Positions 31,787 to 40,287 of a stretch of DNA of 47,307 bases are shown one piece after another. Below the pieces are notes generated by a model. The model did not search any database and was not told the origin of the DNA. It was given only the letters and a program-made list of their open reading frames with translations. Source of the stretch: an uncultured Oscillospiraceae bacterium (GTDB taxonomy: Bacteria > Bacillota > Clostridia > Oscillospirales > Oscillospiraceae). Location: assembly GCA_949935795.1 (NCBI GenBank), contig CATLFX010000017.1, positions 1-47,307 of the forward strand, read 5' to 3'. Both the position numbers and the translations under genes were made by a program. The number at the start of each line of letters is the position of its first letter. The first letter of the stretch is position 1.

Positions 31787-32062
31787 GTGAAGGAAATCAT
31801 GCAGGAGCTCTATTATATGGTAGATGATTGGGCGGGTCAACAGTATGAAAACAACGAGGAGACAAGGGAGCTGGAGGGGCAGAAGTTTGCGCTGCAGGAG
31901 GAGATTGCCCGCCGGGTGGGGGAAAACGGTTGGGAGATGCTGGAGGAGCTGTCGAACTTGAATTTGAGGTTAGAGGATATTCATGACCAGGTGCTGTTTC
32001 GTGCGTCGCTGCGTCTGGCCATTGAGATGACGCAGAAAGCGCCGCTGGAGCAGCCAACCTGA
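31787..32062 (+). CDS. DUF6809-like small protein
   Basis: 91 residues from a GTG at 31787 (ATG at 31799 is possible). Helical: VKEIMQELYYMVDDWAGQQY, a charged middle, and the C-terminal FRASLRLAIEM that recalls the F-x-x-G-x-R-L-x-x-R-L end of DUF6809 proteins. Divergent partner of the XRE gene. Function unknown; such XRE plus small-helical-protein pairs are frequent in Oscillospiraceae as I recall. Confidence 0.6.
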   Translation: MKEIMQELYYMVDDWAGQQYENNEETRELEGQKFALQEEIARRVGENGWEMLEELSNLNLRLEDIHDQVLFRASLRLAIEMTQKAPLEQPT

Positions 32063-32244
32063 CGCAGAGCAGGGCACGACCTTTCCCGGCCCCGCTGCGG
32101 GAGGTGATGAGCGCGATGGAAGGCGTTGTGAGGAGGGGGAATGGAGGGGTCCGCGGAGATGCAGGCCCCTGTGGGCCGGAAATCGAAGGGGAATCCATTC
32201 GCAAGGCCGCGAAAGCCGTTTTCACCGCCATTTCCAGTCAAGAA
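32063..32244. other. Gene-free spacer
   Basis: No supported gene or signal between the DUF6809-like gene and the right type B repeat. Confidence 0.4.
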
Positions 32245-32382
32245 TCCCCCGTAAAACAGGGGGTCCTTAGGGGGAAAGCCGCCTGTGAGCGAGGGAGCGC
32301 CCTTCGCTCCCGAAGTCGAACCGGCGGATTGCCCCCTAAGCGCGCTCTTTGGTTACTTTCTCTCGCGAGAGAGAAAGTAACG
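32245..32382 (-). repeat. Modular palindromic repeat, type B right copy (inverted)
   Basis: Inverted counterpart of 31114-31245. The outer 51 bases (32332-32382) are the exact reverse complement of 31114-31164; the inner end (32245-32274) matches with two extra bases; the middle hairpin differs in sequence. Confidence 0.8.
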
Positions 32383-32499
32383 CCCTCGTCCCGCCCGCAG
32401 GCGGACTCTGCCGGAGGCCCCGCCCGTCGGGGGTGGGCGCTTCGCAGAAAGCAACGCCCCCGTCCCGCCCGCAGGCGGGCCCTGCCGGAGGCCCCGCCC
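32379..32499 (+). repeat. Two 47-bp direct repeats downstream of pth
   Basis: 32379-32425 and 32453-32499 match at 44 of 47 positions (AACGCCC(T/C)CGTCCCGCCC... to ...CCGGAGGCCCCGCCC). GC-rich; the first begins inside the type B palindrome, so it may be an extension of that repeat family. Confidence 0.65.
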
Positions 32500-32510
32500 C
32501 TGCAAAGGGG

Positions 32511-33098
32511 CTAGTTAAAGCGGTTCATTGCCTTCTGCGGGCCCTCCCGCAGGAAGCACTCTACCGCGTCGGCGGCCCGCTTCACCGCCTCGTCCATCAC
32601 CTTTTTGTCCTCGCCCTGGAGCTTGCCCAGCACCCAGTCCGCCATGTCGTAGTCGGGATGGGGCTTGCCCCCCACCCCCACCTTGAGCCGGGGGAACTGG
32701 TCGGAGCCCAGGTGCTGAATGATGCTTTTGAGGCCGTTGTGCCCCCCGGCGGAGCCGTTGGTGCGGATGCGCAGCTTGCCCAGGGGCAGGTCCACGTCGT
32801 CGGAGATCACCAGCACATGGGCCGGGTCCAGCTTGTAGAACCGCGCCGCCTCGCCCACCGCCTCGCCGGACAGGTTCATATAGGTGACGGGCTTCATCAC
32901 CAGCACCCCCTGGCCGCCGATGGCGGCGGTGTTGGTGAGGGCCTTGAATTTCAGCCGCTGGATGGGGAAGTTCCCCCGCTCGCCCAGCTCGTCCGCCACC
33001 AGAAAGCCCACGTTGTGGCGGGTGTTCTCGTACTTGTCTCCCGGATTGCCCAGGCCCGCCACGAGCCAGGACACCGGGAGCTTTTTGGCGAAAAACAT
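32511..33098 (-). CDS. pth: Peptidyl-tRNA hydrolase
   Basis: 195 residues. Cleaves peptidyl-tRNA released from stalled ribosomes. Motifs: VAGLGNPGDKYENTRHNVGF with the catalytic His near residue 28, KPVTYMNLSG with the substrate Asn, VISDDVDLPLG with catalytic Asp, and GGHNGLKSI. Normal length. Downstream of prs on the same strand, 75 bases apart. Confidence 0.96.
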   Translation of the reverse strand: MFFAKKLPVSWLVAGLGNPGDKYENTRHNVGFLVADELGERGNFPIQRLKFKALTNTAAIGGQGVLVMKPVTYMNLSGEAVGEAARFYKLDPAHVLVISDDVDLPLGKLRIRTNGSAGGHNGLKSIIQHLGSDQFPRLKVGVGGKPHPDYDMADWVLGKLQGEDKKVMDEAVKRAADAVECFLREGPQKAMNRFN

Positions 33099-33122
33099 AA
33101 AATACCTCCGGACAGGGAATAA

Positions 33123-33150
33123 CCGCTCCAGGGCCGTGGCCCTGGAGCGG
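33123..33150. terminator. Perfect hairpin between prs and pth
   Basis: 13-bp perfect stem CCGCTCCAGGGCC / GGCCCTGGAGCGG with a 2-base loop. It may partly terminate or process the prs-pth transcript; no T-run on the minus strand. Confidence 0.5.
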
Positions 33151-33173
33151 GATCTTTTTCTATGTGCGGGGAT

Positions 33174-34139
33174 TTAAGACCAAAGCTTGGACACGGACCG
33201 CTCCTCGTAAATGCGCTCAATGGCCTCGGCGAACAGATGGGCCACGGACAGGTATTTGACCTTGGGGCAGATCTCGGCGATATTCTCTCTGGGCTGGATG
33301 GTGTCCAGGAACACCACCTCGTCCAGCACGGACTCATTGATCCGCTGGATGGCGGGGCCGGACAGCACCCCGTGGCTGGCGCAGGCGGTGACGGATTTGG
33401 CGTGGCCGATCTCCACCAGGGCCTTGGCGGCGTGGCACAGGGACCCGCCGGTGTCCACCATGTCGTCCAGCAGGATCACGTTCTTGCCGGTGACGTCGCC
33501 GATGATGTTCATCACCTCGGAGGAGTTGGCCTTCTGGCGGCGCTTGTCCACGATGGCCATGGGCATATCCAGCTTCTGGGCGAAGGCCCGGGCCCGGGCC
33601 ACGCTGCCCACGTCGGGGGAGACCACCATGGTCTCCTCGTGGACGGGGGCGAAGCGGCGGAAGAAGTGGTCCACAAATACCGGGGAGCCCATCAGGTTGT
33701 CCACCGGGATGTCGAAAAAACCCTGAATCTGGTTGGCGTGGAGGTCCATGGTGAGCACCCGGTCCGCTCCGGCGCGGGTGATGAGGTTGGCCACCAGCTT
33801 GGCGGAGATGGGGTCCCGGGGCTTGGTCTTGCGGTCCTGCCGGGCGTAGCCGAAGTAGGGGATGACGGCGGTGATGCGCCCGGCGGAGGCCCGCTTCAGC
33901 GCGTCGATCATGATGAGCAGCTCCATCAGGTTGTCGTTCACCGGGGAGCTGGTGGACTGGACCACGAACACGTCGGAGCCGCGGACGGTCTCAAAAATGG
34001 AGACGAAATTTTCGCCGTCGGAGAAGGCGCCGGTCTCGGCGTTCCCCAGGGGGATGCTCAGCTCCTTGCAGATGCCGTGAGCCAGGGCCTGGTTGGAACT
34101 GCCTGCGAAGATTTTCAAATCCTTGCCGTGTGAGATCAT
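33174..34139 (-). CDS. prs: Ribose-phosphate pyrophosphokinase
   Basis: 321-residue PRPP synthetase, making the phosphoribosyl donor for nucleotides, His and Trp from ribose-5-phosphate and ATP. Visible: [27 protein letters not shown], the metal/ATP region [14 protein letters not shown] near residue 135, a flexible region [11 protein letters not shown] near 205, and the ribose-phosphate loop [12 protein letters not shown] near 225. Class I length. Followed by pth. Confidence 0.96.
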   Translation of the reverse strand: MISHGKDLKIFAGSSNQALAHGICKELSIPLGNAETGAFSDGENFVSIFETVRGSDVFVVQSTSSPVNDNLMELLIMIDALKRASAGRITAVIPYFGYARQDRKTKPRDPISAKLVANLITRAGADRVLTMDLHANQIQGFFDIPVDNLMGSPVFVDHFFRRFAPVHEETMVVSPDVGSVARARAFAQKLDMPMAIVDKRRQKANSSEVMNIIGDVTGKNVILLDDMVDTGGSLCHAAKALVEIGHAKSVTACASHGVLSGPAIQRINESVLDEVVFLDTIQPRENIAEICPKVKYLSVAHLFAEAIERIYEERSVSKLWS

Positions 34140-34354
34140 GTCTTCCCATCTTCCTCTCTTAAAATCATAGTATTCGTTCTCAGCTCATATTTCAACTTCC
34201 TCCACAGGGCAGGAAGCGGATGTCACAAGAAACATTATACCAGAAACCAAAAGTTTTTGAAGAGGTTTTTCACACTTTGGAAAAATTGTTGCATTTCCAC
34301 GAAAAGCAGGGAAGAAAATGGCGAAAAAGCGGTGAAAGTGTCGATCGAGCCTGT

Positions 34355-34846
34355 TCAGGCGGCGGTGGGGAGCCAGCGCTGAACGCGCCGGGTCTGGTAC
34401 AGGTGGACCACCTCCAGGGTGGCGCAGATCTTGTCCGCCATGTTGACCACCAGGGCCTCCCGGCACCGGGGCAGGTGGACAGCCAGGGGGAACATGTGGG
34501 AGACGATGGCGTTCTTTTCCTTGTCGCTCAGGTCGGGGCACAGGGCCTGGGCGTTGCGCAGGGCGAACTCCGGGTGGTCCAGGCACTGGTTGCCGGGGTG
34601 GGCGGAGCCGTCGGCGGGGTCGTAGAGGTACAGGTCGTGGAGCAGCCCCGCCCGGGCGGCGGCCCGGTAGTCCCAGCCGAACTTGCGGGCCAGCCGGAAG
34701 GCCATGTAGGACACGAACAGGGAGTGCTGGTAGCAGGTGATGGAAAAGTGGTGCCGCCACTGCTTCATGGAGCTGACCTCTCTGCTGTCCAGCAGGGGGC
34801 CCACGCACTCCAAAAAGGCGGCGGCATTCAAATCATGCTTGGACAT
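34355..34846 (-). CDS. HD-domain phosphohydrolase
   Basis: 163 residues. HD-superfamily metal ligands: HHFSITCYQHSLFV (first His), ARAGLLHDLYLYD (the HD pair near residue 70), HMFPLAVHLP and the terminal Asp in VVNMADKICA. Probably hydrolyses a phosphate or nucleotide substrate; no specific substrate is suggested. Stand-alone gene, divergent from the GntR operon. Confidence 0.85.
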   Translation of the reverse strand: MSKHDLNAAAFLECVGPLLDSREVSSMKQWRHHFSITCYQHSLFVSYMAFRLARKFGWDYRAAARAGLLHDLYLYDPADGSAHPGNQCLDHPEFALRNAQALCPDLSDKEKNAIVSHMFPLAVHLPRCREALVVNMADKICATLEVVHLYQTRRVQRWLPTAA

Positions 34847-35016
34847 AGGAAAAGACTCCTCTCTATATTTATGTCATAAAATGGGCCGGTTTTTACTTTT
34901 TTTGACACTTATGCCCTTTGTGTAAGGCTGTACAGCAACATTATAGCAGGTGTAAGGCCGGTTGTCAGCACCCTTTTGAAATTATTAAAAGGAATTTTTG
35001 GAAATTTTTTCTACCC

Positions 35017-35077
35017 TTGACAGCGGCGGCCGCCCATGCTATGATAACCGTACTAAGACATATAGTACGCTTAGTAC
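35017..35077 (+). promoter_or_regulatory. Promoter and operator of the GntR-ABC operon
   Basis: TTGACA (35017-35022), 17-base spacer, TATGAT (35040-35045). Just downstream a perfect inverted repeat GTACTAAG (35050-35057) / CTTAGTAC (35070-35077) overlaps the start point, an expected site for repression by the YtrA-type regulator encoded next. Confidence 0.8.
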
Positions 35078-35100
35078 AATTCAGGAAAGGAGGCGGGGCC

Positions 35101-35472
35101 ATGCTCAGCCTGAATTACCGGGACAGCCGCCCCATCTACGAGCAGGTCCGGGACGGCCTGCGCCGTCTCATCATCACGGGGGCCATCCCGCCGGGGGATA
35201 AGCTGCCCTCCGTCCGGTCCATGGCGGGCCAGCTGGCCATCAACCCCAACACCATCCAGCGGGCCTACGAGTCATTGGAGCAGGAGGGCTACGCCTACTC
35301 GGTGCCGGGCAAGGGGAGCTTCGCCGCCCTGCCCCAGGACGTGACCGACAAGCGCCGGGAGGAGCTGCTGGCGAAACTGGACGCCATCGTCCAGGAGCTG
35401 GTGTACCTGGGGCTCACCCCCGCCGAGATCGGGGCGAGGTGTGCAGCCTATGGAAAGGAGGAATCGAAATGA
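35101..35472 (+). CDS. GntR-family regulator, YtrA type
   Basis: 123 residues: an N-terminal winged HTH of the GntR type (RPIYEQVRDGLRRLIITGAI ... LPSVRSMAGQLAINPNTIQR ... GKGSF) with only a short C-terminal dimerisation helix, the YtrA arrangement. Such proteins repress their own ABC-transporter operon and respond to cell-wall or membrane stress. ATG after AAAGGAGG; the stop overlaps the ABC ATPase start (ATGA). Confidence 0.92.
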   Translation: MLSLNYRDSRPIYEQVRDGLRRLIITGAIPPGDKLPSVRSMAGQLAINPNTIQRAYESLEQEGYAYSVPGKGSFAALPQDVTDKRREELLAKLDAIVQELVYLGLTPAEIGARCAAYGKEESK

Positions 35473-36371
35473 TCGAAGTGAAAAACGTGGTCAAAAGCTT
35501 CGACGGCTTCCACGCCCTGGACGGGCTGACCATGACGGTGCCCAAGGGGGCCATCTACGGGCTGGTGGGGCCAAACGGGGCGGGCAAGTCCACCATCCTG
35601 CGCCACCTCACCGGGGCCTACCGCCAGGACTCCGGGGACATTCTGCTGGAGGGTGCGCCCATCTATGAGAACCCCGCCGTGAAAACCCGCATGGCGGGCA
35701 TACCCGACGAGCTGTACTACTTCACCTCCGCCTCCACCCGGGACATGATGAAGTTCTACCGGGGAATCTACCCCTCCTTCGACATGGAGCGCTACGCAAA
35801 ATTGAAGGAGGCCTTCCCCGCCGTGGACGAGAAGCGGCCCATCCGCCGCCTGTCCAAGGGGATGCAGAAGCAGTCGGCCTTTTGGCTGGCCCTGAGCTGC
35901 AAGCCCGACTACCTGCTGCTGGACGAGCCGGTGGACGGCCTGGACCCGGTGATGCGCCGCCAGGTGTGGTCCCTGCTCATGGGGGACGTGGCCGAGCGGG
36001 GGACCACGGTGCTGGTGTCCTCCCACAACCTGCGGGAGCTGGAAGACGTGTGCGACCACGTGGGCCTGCTGAGCCACGGCAGGGTGGCCCTGGAGCGCTC
36101 CCTGTCCGACCTCCAGGGGGGCACGGTGAAGCTCCAGATCGCCTTTGCCGGAGAAACCCCGCCCGAACTGCCCGCCGGAATCCAGGTGGTGCACACCGAC
36201 CACGTGGGCCGGGTGTACACCTACATCGTCCGGGGGAGCGCGGAAGAGGTGGAGGCCCAGTTTAAACCCTTCTCCCCGCTGTTCATGGAGGCCCTGCCCC
36301 TGACGCTGGAGGAGATCTTTATCTATGAAATGGGAGGTGAGGACTATGCGGTCCGGGACATCGTACTTTAA
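35469..36371 (+). CDS. ABC transporter ATP-binding protein
   Basis: 300 residues. Walker A GLVGPNGAGKST near residue 37, signature-like RLSKGMQKQSAFW (LSKGM in place of LSGGQ) near 130, Walker B YLLLDEPVDGLDP near 152 and the switch His in LVSSHNLRELED. Similar to YtrB-type ATPases regulated by YtrA. Its 3' end overlaps the permease start. Exported substrate unknown. Confidence 0.92.
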   Translation: MIEVKNVVKSFDGFHALDGLTMTVPKGAIYGLVGPNGAGKSTILRHLTGAYRQDSGDILLEGAPIYENPAVKTRMAGIPDELYYFTSASTRDMMKFYRGIYPSFDMERYAKLKEAFPAVDEKRPIRRLSKGMQKQSAFWLALSCKPDYLLLDEPVDGLDPVMRRQVWSLLMGDVAERGTTVLVSSHNLRELEDVCDHVGLLSHGRVALERSLSDLQGGTVKLQIAFAGETPPELPAGIQVVHTDHVGRVYTYIVRGSAEEVEAQFKPFSPLFMEALPLTLEEIFIYEMGGEDYAVRDIVL

Positions 36372-38265
36372 TTGGCCCGTGTTCAAGAAAACGCTGCTGC
36401 GCTACTGGCCCGTGTGGGGGGCTTACTCCGTCATCTGGCTGGTGGCCCTGCCCCTCCAGGGGCTGATGATGCTCCAACTGGAGGCCCAGGCCCGTCCCGG
36501 CCTCACGGGCGGGTATATGAAGACTTTTGCCAATCAGGTGCCGGAGATGGCCCAGCTGTCCCTGGTGCTGGCGGTGGCCTTCGGGGCGCTGTCCGCCATG
36601 GCGGTGTGCAGCCACCTGTACAACGCCCGCTCGGCCAACTTTTTCGGCTCCCTGCCGGTGAAGCGGGAGGGGCTGTTCGTCACCCACTACCTGGCGGGGC
36701 TGGCCTTTCTCATCGTACCCACGGCGGTGATCTTCCTGCTCACCCTGCTGGTGGAGGCCGCCGGCGGGGTGGTGTTCCTGCCGGGTCTGGGGTTCTGGCT
36801 GGCCGCCACCTGCGGGGAGTGCCTCTTCTTCTACTCTATGGCGGTGTTCTGCGGCATGTTCACCGGGCACATCCTGGCCCTGCCCATCTTCTACGGCATT
36901 TTCAACGTGCTGGCCACCGGGGTGTACGTCCTGGTAGAAGCGGTGTTCCGGCTGTTCTACTACGGCTTCACCGGCTTTGGGTCCGCGGTGAGCGAGGTGG
37001 TGGGATGGCTCACCCCCCTCCGAAAGCTGAACCCCTGGACGGTGGAGCTCTGGATCACGGAGGACGGAGGGTACCGTATTCATGGCCTGGACTGCGTGGC
37101 GGTCTACGCCGTGGTAGCGGTGGTACTGGCCGTATGCTCCTTCTTCCTCTACCGCGCCCGGCGGCTGGAGAGCGCCGGGGACGTGGTATCTGTCAAATGT
37201 ATGCGCCCGGTGTTCCAATACGGCGTGGCCTTCTGCGCCGGGCTGGCCCTGGGCATCTTTACCACCTCCTTCCTGGGCGGGGAGGAGCCCACCCTGATGA
37301 TCTCCATCCTGGTGTGGGCGGTGATTGGGTACTTTGTGGCCCGGATGCTGCTGGAAAAGTCCTTCCGGGTGCTGCGGTACTGGAAGGGGGCGGCCATCTC
37401 CGCCGGGGCCTTTGCGCTGCTGTTCCTGGTGGTGGGCTTCGACCTCACCGGCTTTGAGACCAGGGTGCCCGCCGCCGACCAGGTGGACCATGTGGAGCTG
37501 GATGGGGTGAGGGTGACCCACCTCAACGACGGTGGGGACTATTCCACCATGACGGAAGAGAACCGGGAATTTGTGGACTACGCCATCCTGCTCCACCAGG
37601 CGGCGGTGGACCAGCGGGGCAAACGCTCCGGCAGCGGTACAATGGCGGCCGTCGGCCTGCACCTGACCTACCACCTGAAAAACGGCGGGGAGCTGTCCCG
37701 GTACTATGACACCGTTTGGATCGACCCCAGTCAGGTGGACCAGGAGGGCGCCGCCGCCTGGGCTGTCCAGCAGATGTACGACGACCGGGACCTGTACTGG
37801 GAGGGCTACGGCTTTGCCGAGGCCGAGCGGCGGATGGCCCAGGAGGGTTACCGCCTCCAGGAGGTCATGTACGCCAACGATGACCATGCCGGGGATGTGG
37901 ACCATACCCTGTACTACGGCGGATCGGACGCCCGAGAGCTGTACGAGGCGGTGAAGGAGGACTTCCAGGCGGGCCGCATCGGCGTGCGCCGGGTGGAGGA
38001 CTGGGACACTTCCTTCTACGGCGAGGATAACCTGTATTTCACCTTCGCCGGAGAGGACGATCACAATTGGACCATCAATATCCGGGTGCAGGACACGGCT
38101 GCCAGTACGCTGATGGCGCTGGAGCGGCTGGAGGCTGAGGGGGAGATACTGGCGGCGCTGGAGTGGCTGGAGGCTGAGGGGGCCGGGACGGATGTGGAAC
38201 CGCCCTCCCAGGCCCTTGTGCCGGATACGGAACCCGTGCCCACCGCCGAACCCTTGGAATCGTGA
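36346..38265 (+). CDS. ABC transporter permease (ABC-2/YtrC-like)
   Basis: 639 residues. Start ATG at 36346 with GGAGGTGAGG upstream. N-terminal half carries repeated membrane helices (for example LSLVLAVAFGALSAMAVC, LAFLIVPTAVIFLLTLL, YAVVAVVLAVCSFFLYR, and ISAGAFALLFLVVGFDLTG). From about residue 380 an extracytoplasmic soluble domain follows, ending in a short Glu/Pro-rich tail with a small internal duplication (LEAEGE / LEAEGA). Partner of the ATPase it overlaps; likely antibiotic or envelope-stress related by analogy with Ytr. Confidence 0.83.
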   Translation: MRSGTSYFNWPVFKKTLLRYWPVWGAYSVIWLVALPLQGLMMLQLEAQARPGLTGGYMKTFANQVPEMAQLSLVLAVAFGALSAMAVCSHLYNARSANFFGSLPVKREGLFVTHYLAGLAFLIVPTAVIFLLTLLVEAAGGVVFLPGLGFWLAATCGECLFFYSMAVFCGMFTGHILALPIFYGIFNVLATGVYVLVEAVFRLFYYGFTGFGSAVSEVVGWLTPLRKLNPWTVELWITEDGGYRIHGLDCVAVYAVVAVVLAVCSFFLYRARRLESAGDVVSVKCMRPVFQYGVAFCAGLALGIFTTSFLGGEEPTLMISILVWAVIGYFVARMLLEKSFRVLRYWKGAAISAGAFALLFLVVGFDLTGFETRVPAADQVDHVELDGVRVTHLNDGGDYSTMTEENREFVDYAILLHQAAVDQRGKRSGSGTMAAVGLHLTYHLKNGGELSRYYDTVWIDPSQVDQEGAAAWAVQQMYDDRDLYWEGYGFAEAERRMAQEGYRLQEVMYANDDHAGDVDHTLYYGGSDARELYEAVKEDFQAGRIGVRRVEDWDTSFYGEDNLYFTFAGEDDHNWTINIRVQDTAASTLMALERLEAEGEILAALEWLEAEGAGTDVEPPSQALVPDTEPVPTAEPLES

Positions 38266-38270
38266 AAAAA

Positions 38271-38300
38271 GGCGGGGCCTTCCTTGGCGGGGGCCCCGCC
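38271..38300 (+). terminator. Terminator of the GntR-ABC operon
   Basis: GGCGGGGCC / GGCCCCGCC stem with a 12-base loop, then CAATTT. Confidence 0.65.
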
Positions 38301-38350
38301 CAATTTGTGGAAGCGGAGAAAAACCCTCCCGGCGAAATGGGCGGGACTGC

Positions 38351-38380
38351 TTGACATTTGTGGGCGGGTGCGGTTATAAT
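38351..38380 (+). promoter_or_regulatory. Promoter of the PilZ gene
   Basis: TTGACA (38351-38356), 18-base spacer, TATAAT (38375-38380). Confidence 0.8.
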
Positions 38381-38406
38381 TCAGGGTAAGAAGAGGAGGG
38401 GATACC

Positions 38407-39132
38407 ATGAGCTTTTTCTCGTCTCTGTTCGGACGCTCGGAGGACGACCTGCCGGAGGCGCCCGCGGCCGAGCCGTCGGGACCGCTCCCTGATATGTACA
38501 ATGGCATGACCCTGGATCTGGAGACGGCGGAGGGCGAGCACATCCTCACCGGGCGGCTGTCCGGCTACAATCCCGGGGACACCACGCTGACCCTGGAGCG
38601 CCAGCCCGGGGCCTTGTCCCTGGCCACCCGGGATATGGGCACGTCGGTGGTGGTCCGGGGGGTCAGCCAGTCCATGACCCAGTTTTTCCTCCGGGGGACC
38701 ATCCAGGAGTCCAACCGGCTGGTCTGCCGTGTGAAGGACGCCAAGGTGAAGGTGATTTCGGAGCACCGCCACGACTTCCGGTTACATATGGGGATACCTG
38801 TGGCCCTTTACCAGCGGTCCGACACGTCGCTGAGCAATCCCGAGGAGTGCACCCTGGTGGACATCAGCACCGGCGGGGCGTGCATCGAGTCGGAGTACCT
38901 CCACGCCCAGGACGAGGTGCTTCGTCTGAAGGTGAAGCTGATGGACTACGCCGCCATGGATTTTGTGGGGGAGATCATCCGGGTCGCCGAGTACGAGCCC
39001 GGCAAGTTCCGCTACGGCTTTTTGTTTGCCCAGCTGGCCGAGCGGGACCTCACGGAGCTCACCCGGACGCTGTATAACATTCAGGTGGGCAACCGTACCA
39101 CCTGGATGCGCACCGACAGCGGCCATTGGTAA
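38407..39132 (+). CDS. PilZ-domain protein (c-di-GMP receptor candidate)
   Basis: 241 residues. N-terminal YcgR-like beta domain (about 35-115), then a PilZ domain with the c-di-GMP-binding pair: R-x3-R in EHRHDFRL (near residue 122) and DxSxxG as DISTGG (near 155). Both are intact, so it should bind cyclic di-GMP. ATG after AGGAGGGG. It stands alone with its own promoter and terminator; no flagellar or cellulose gene is nearby, so the output is unknown. Confidence 0.9.
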   Translation: MSFFSSLFGRSEDDLPEAPAAEPSGPLPDMYNGMTLDLETAEGEHILTGRLSGYNPGDTTLTLERQPGALSLATRDMGTSVVVRGVSQSMTQFFLRGTIQESNRLVCRVKDAKVKVISEHRHDFRLHMGIPVALYQRSDTSLSNPEECTLVDISTGGACIESEYLHAQDEVLRLKVKLMDYAAMDFVGEIIRVAEYEPGKFRYGFLFAQLAERDLTELTRTLYNIQVGNRTTWMRTDSGHW

Positions 39133-39140
39133 GAGGATAT

Positions 39141-39237
39141 GAAAGGCCGCTGTCCTGCGGGGCGGCGGCCTTTCGTGAAATTTTTTGCCATATTTGAAAG
39201 ACGCCCGCCCTCATTATGAAAAGGGCGGGCGTTTTTT
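39141..39237 (+). terminator. Two consecutive terminators after the PilZ gene
   Basis: First stem GAAAGGCCGC / GCGGCCTTTC (39141-39174). Second, stronger: ACGCCCGCCCT / AGGGCGGGCGT followed by TTTTTT (39201-39237). Confidence 0.85.
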
Positions 39238-39324
39238 GTCGGGCCGCGGGACTGCCTTTGCGCAGACGGGTCCTCTTTTTTTACGTTTCGGGCAAATTGC
39301 GGGGCAATTTCCAGCGAATCGAAA

Positions 39325-39353
39325 TTGACGGATGGGAGATGGAGTGTTATAAT
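39325..39353 (+). promoter_or_regulatory. Promoter of the nfnAB operon
   Basis: TTGACG (39325-39330), 17-base spacer, TATAAT (39348-39353); about 90 bases of leader before nfnA. Confidence 0.8.
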
Positions 39354-39443
39354 ATTGACAATCAGCCCATGGCGTACCGCTGGCGCGGGGGCGCTGATAT
39401 CCATAAGCGCAGAATGTCCAATTCATAGGAAAGAGGAGACGCT

Positions 39444-40286
39444 ATGTATCGGATCGTAAAAAAACGGGTGCTCAATCCCACCGTGGCCCTGATGGAGATC
39501 GAGGCCCCCGCCGTGGCCCGCAAAGCCGAGCCCGGCCAGTTCATCATTCTCCGGGTGGACGAGGAGGGGGAGCGCATCCCCCTGACCATCGCCGACTTCG
39601 ACCGGGAGAAGGGCACCGTCACCATCATCTACCAGGTGGTGGGGGCCACCACCGAAAAGCTGAACCACAAGGAGCAGGGCGAGTTCCTCCAGGACTTCGT
39701 GGGCCCCCTGGGCCGGGCCACCGAGACCGAGGGGCTCAAGCGGGTGGCCGTGGTGGGCGGCGGCGTGGGCACCGCCATCGCCTACCCCGTGGCCAAGAAG
39801 CTCCACGACGTGGGCTGCCACGTGGACCTGATCGTGGGCTTCCGCAGCAAGGATCTGGTCATTCTGGAGGAGGAGTTCAAGGCCGCCTCCACCAACCTTA
39901 TCATCGGCACCGACGACGGCTCCTACGGCAAGAAGGCGCTGGTCACCGACCTGCTGAAGGAGCAGATCGAGGGCGGGGCCAAGTACGACCGCGTCATCAC
40001 CATCGGCCCGGTCATCATGATGAAGTTCGTGTGCGAGCTGACCCGCAAGTACGATATCCCCACCGTGGTGTCCATGAACCCCATCATGATTGACGGCACC
40101 GGCATGTGCGGCGGCTGCCGACTGTCCGTGGGCGGCGAGACCAAGTTTGCCTGTGTGGACGGCCCGGAGTTCGACGGCCACAAGGTGGACTTTGACGAGG
40201 CCATGGCCCGGGGCGCCATGTACAAGGATTTTGAGCGCCACGCCTACGAAGAGGCGTGCAACCTGTTCAAGCAGGAGGTAAAGTAA
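39444..40286 (+). CDS. nfnA: NfnA: FAD/NAD-binding subunit of ferredoxin:NADP oxidoreductase
   Basis: 280-residue ferredoxin-reductase-type subunit. N-terminal FAD-binding barrel (EPGQFIILRVDEEGERIPLT), NAD-binding region (VAVVGGGVGTAIAYPVAKKL) and a C-terminal [2Fe-2S] cysteine set (GTGMCGGCRLSVGG plus FACVDGPEFDG). With the next gene it forms NfnAB, which couples NADH and reduced ferredoxin to NADP+ reduction by electron bifurcation, supplying NADPH in butyrate-forming anaerobes. One base separates the two genes. Alternative annotation: sulfide dehydrogenase subunit SudB. Confidence 0.88.
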   Translation: MYRIVKKRVLNPTVALMEIEAPAVARKAEPGQFIILRVDEEGERIPLTIADFDREKGTVTIIYQVVGATTEKLNHKEQGEFLQDFVGPLGRATETEGLKRVAVVGGGVGTAIAYPVAKKLHDVGCHVDLIVGFRSKDLVILEEEFKAASTNLIIGTDDGSYGKKALVTDLLKEQIEGGAKYDRVITIGPVIMMKFVCELTRKYDIPTVVSMNPIMIDGTGMCGGCRLSVGGETKFACVDGPEFDGHKVDFDEAMARGAMYKDFERHAYEEACNLFKQEVK

Positions 40287-40287
40287 G

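Noticed and set aside
36319-38064. 581-codon minus-strand open frame
   Set aside because: Antisense to the ABC permease, which has clear membrane helices and an overlapping operon partner.
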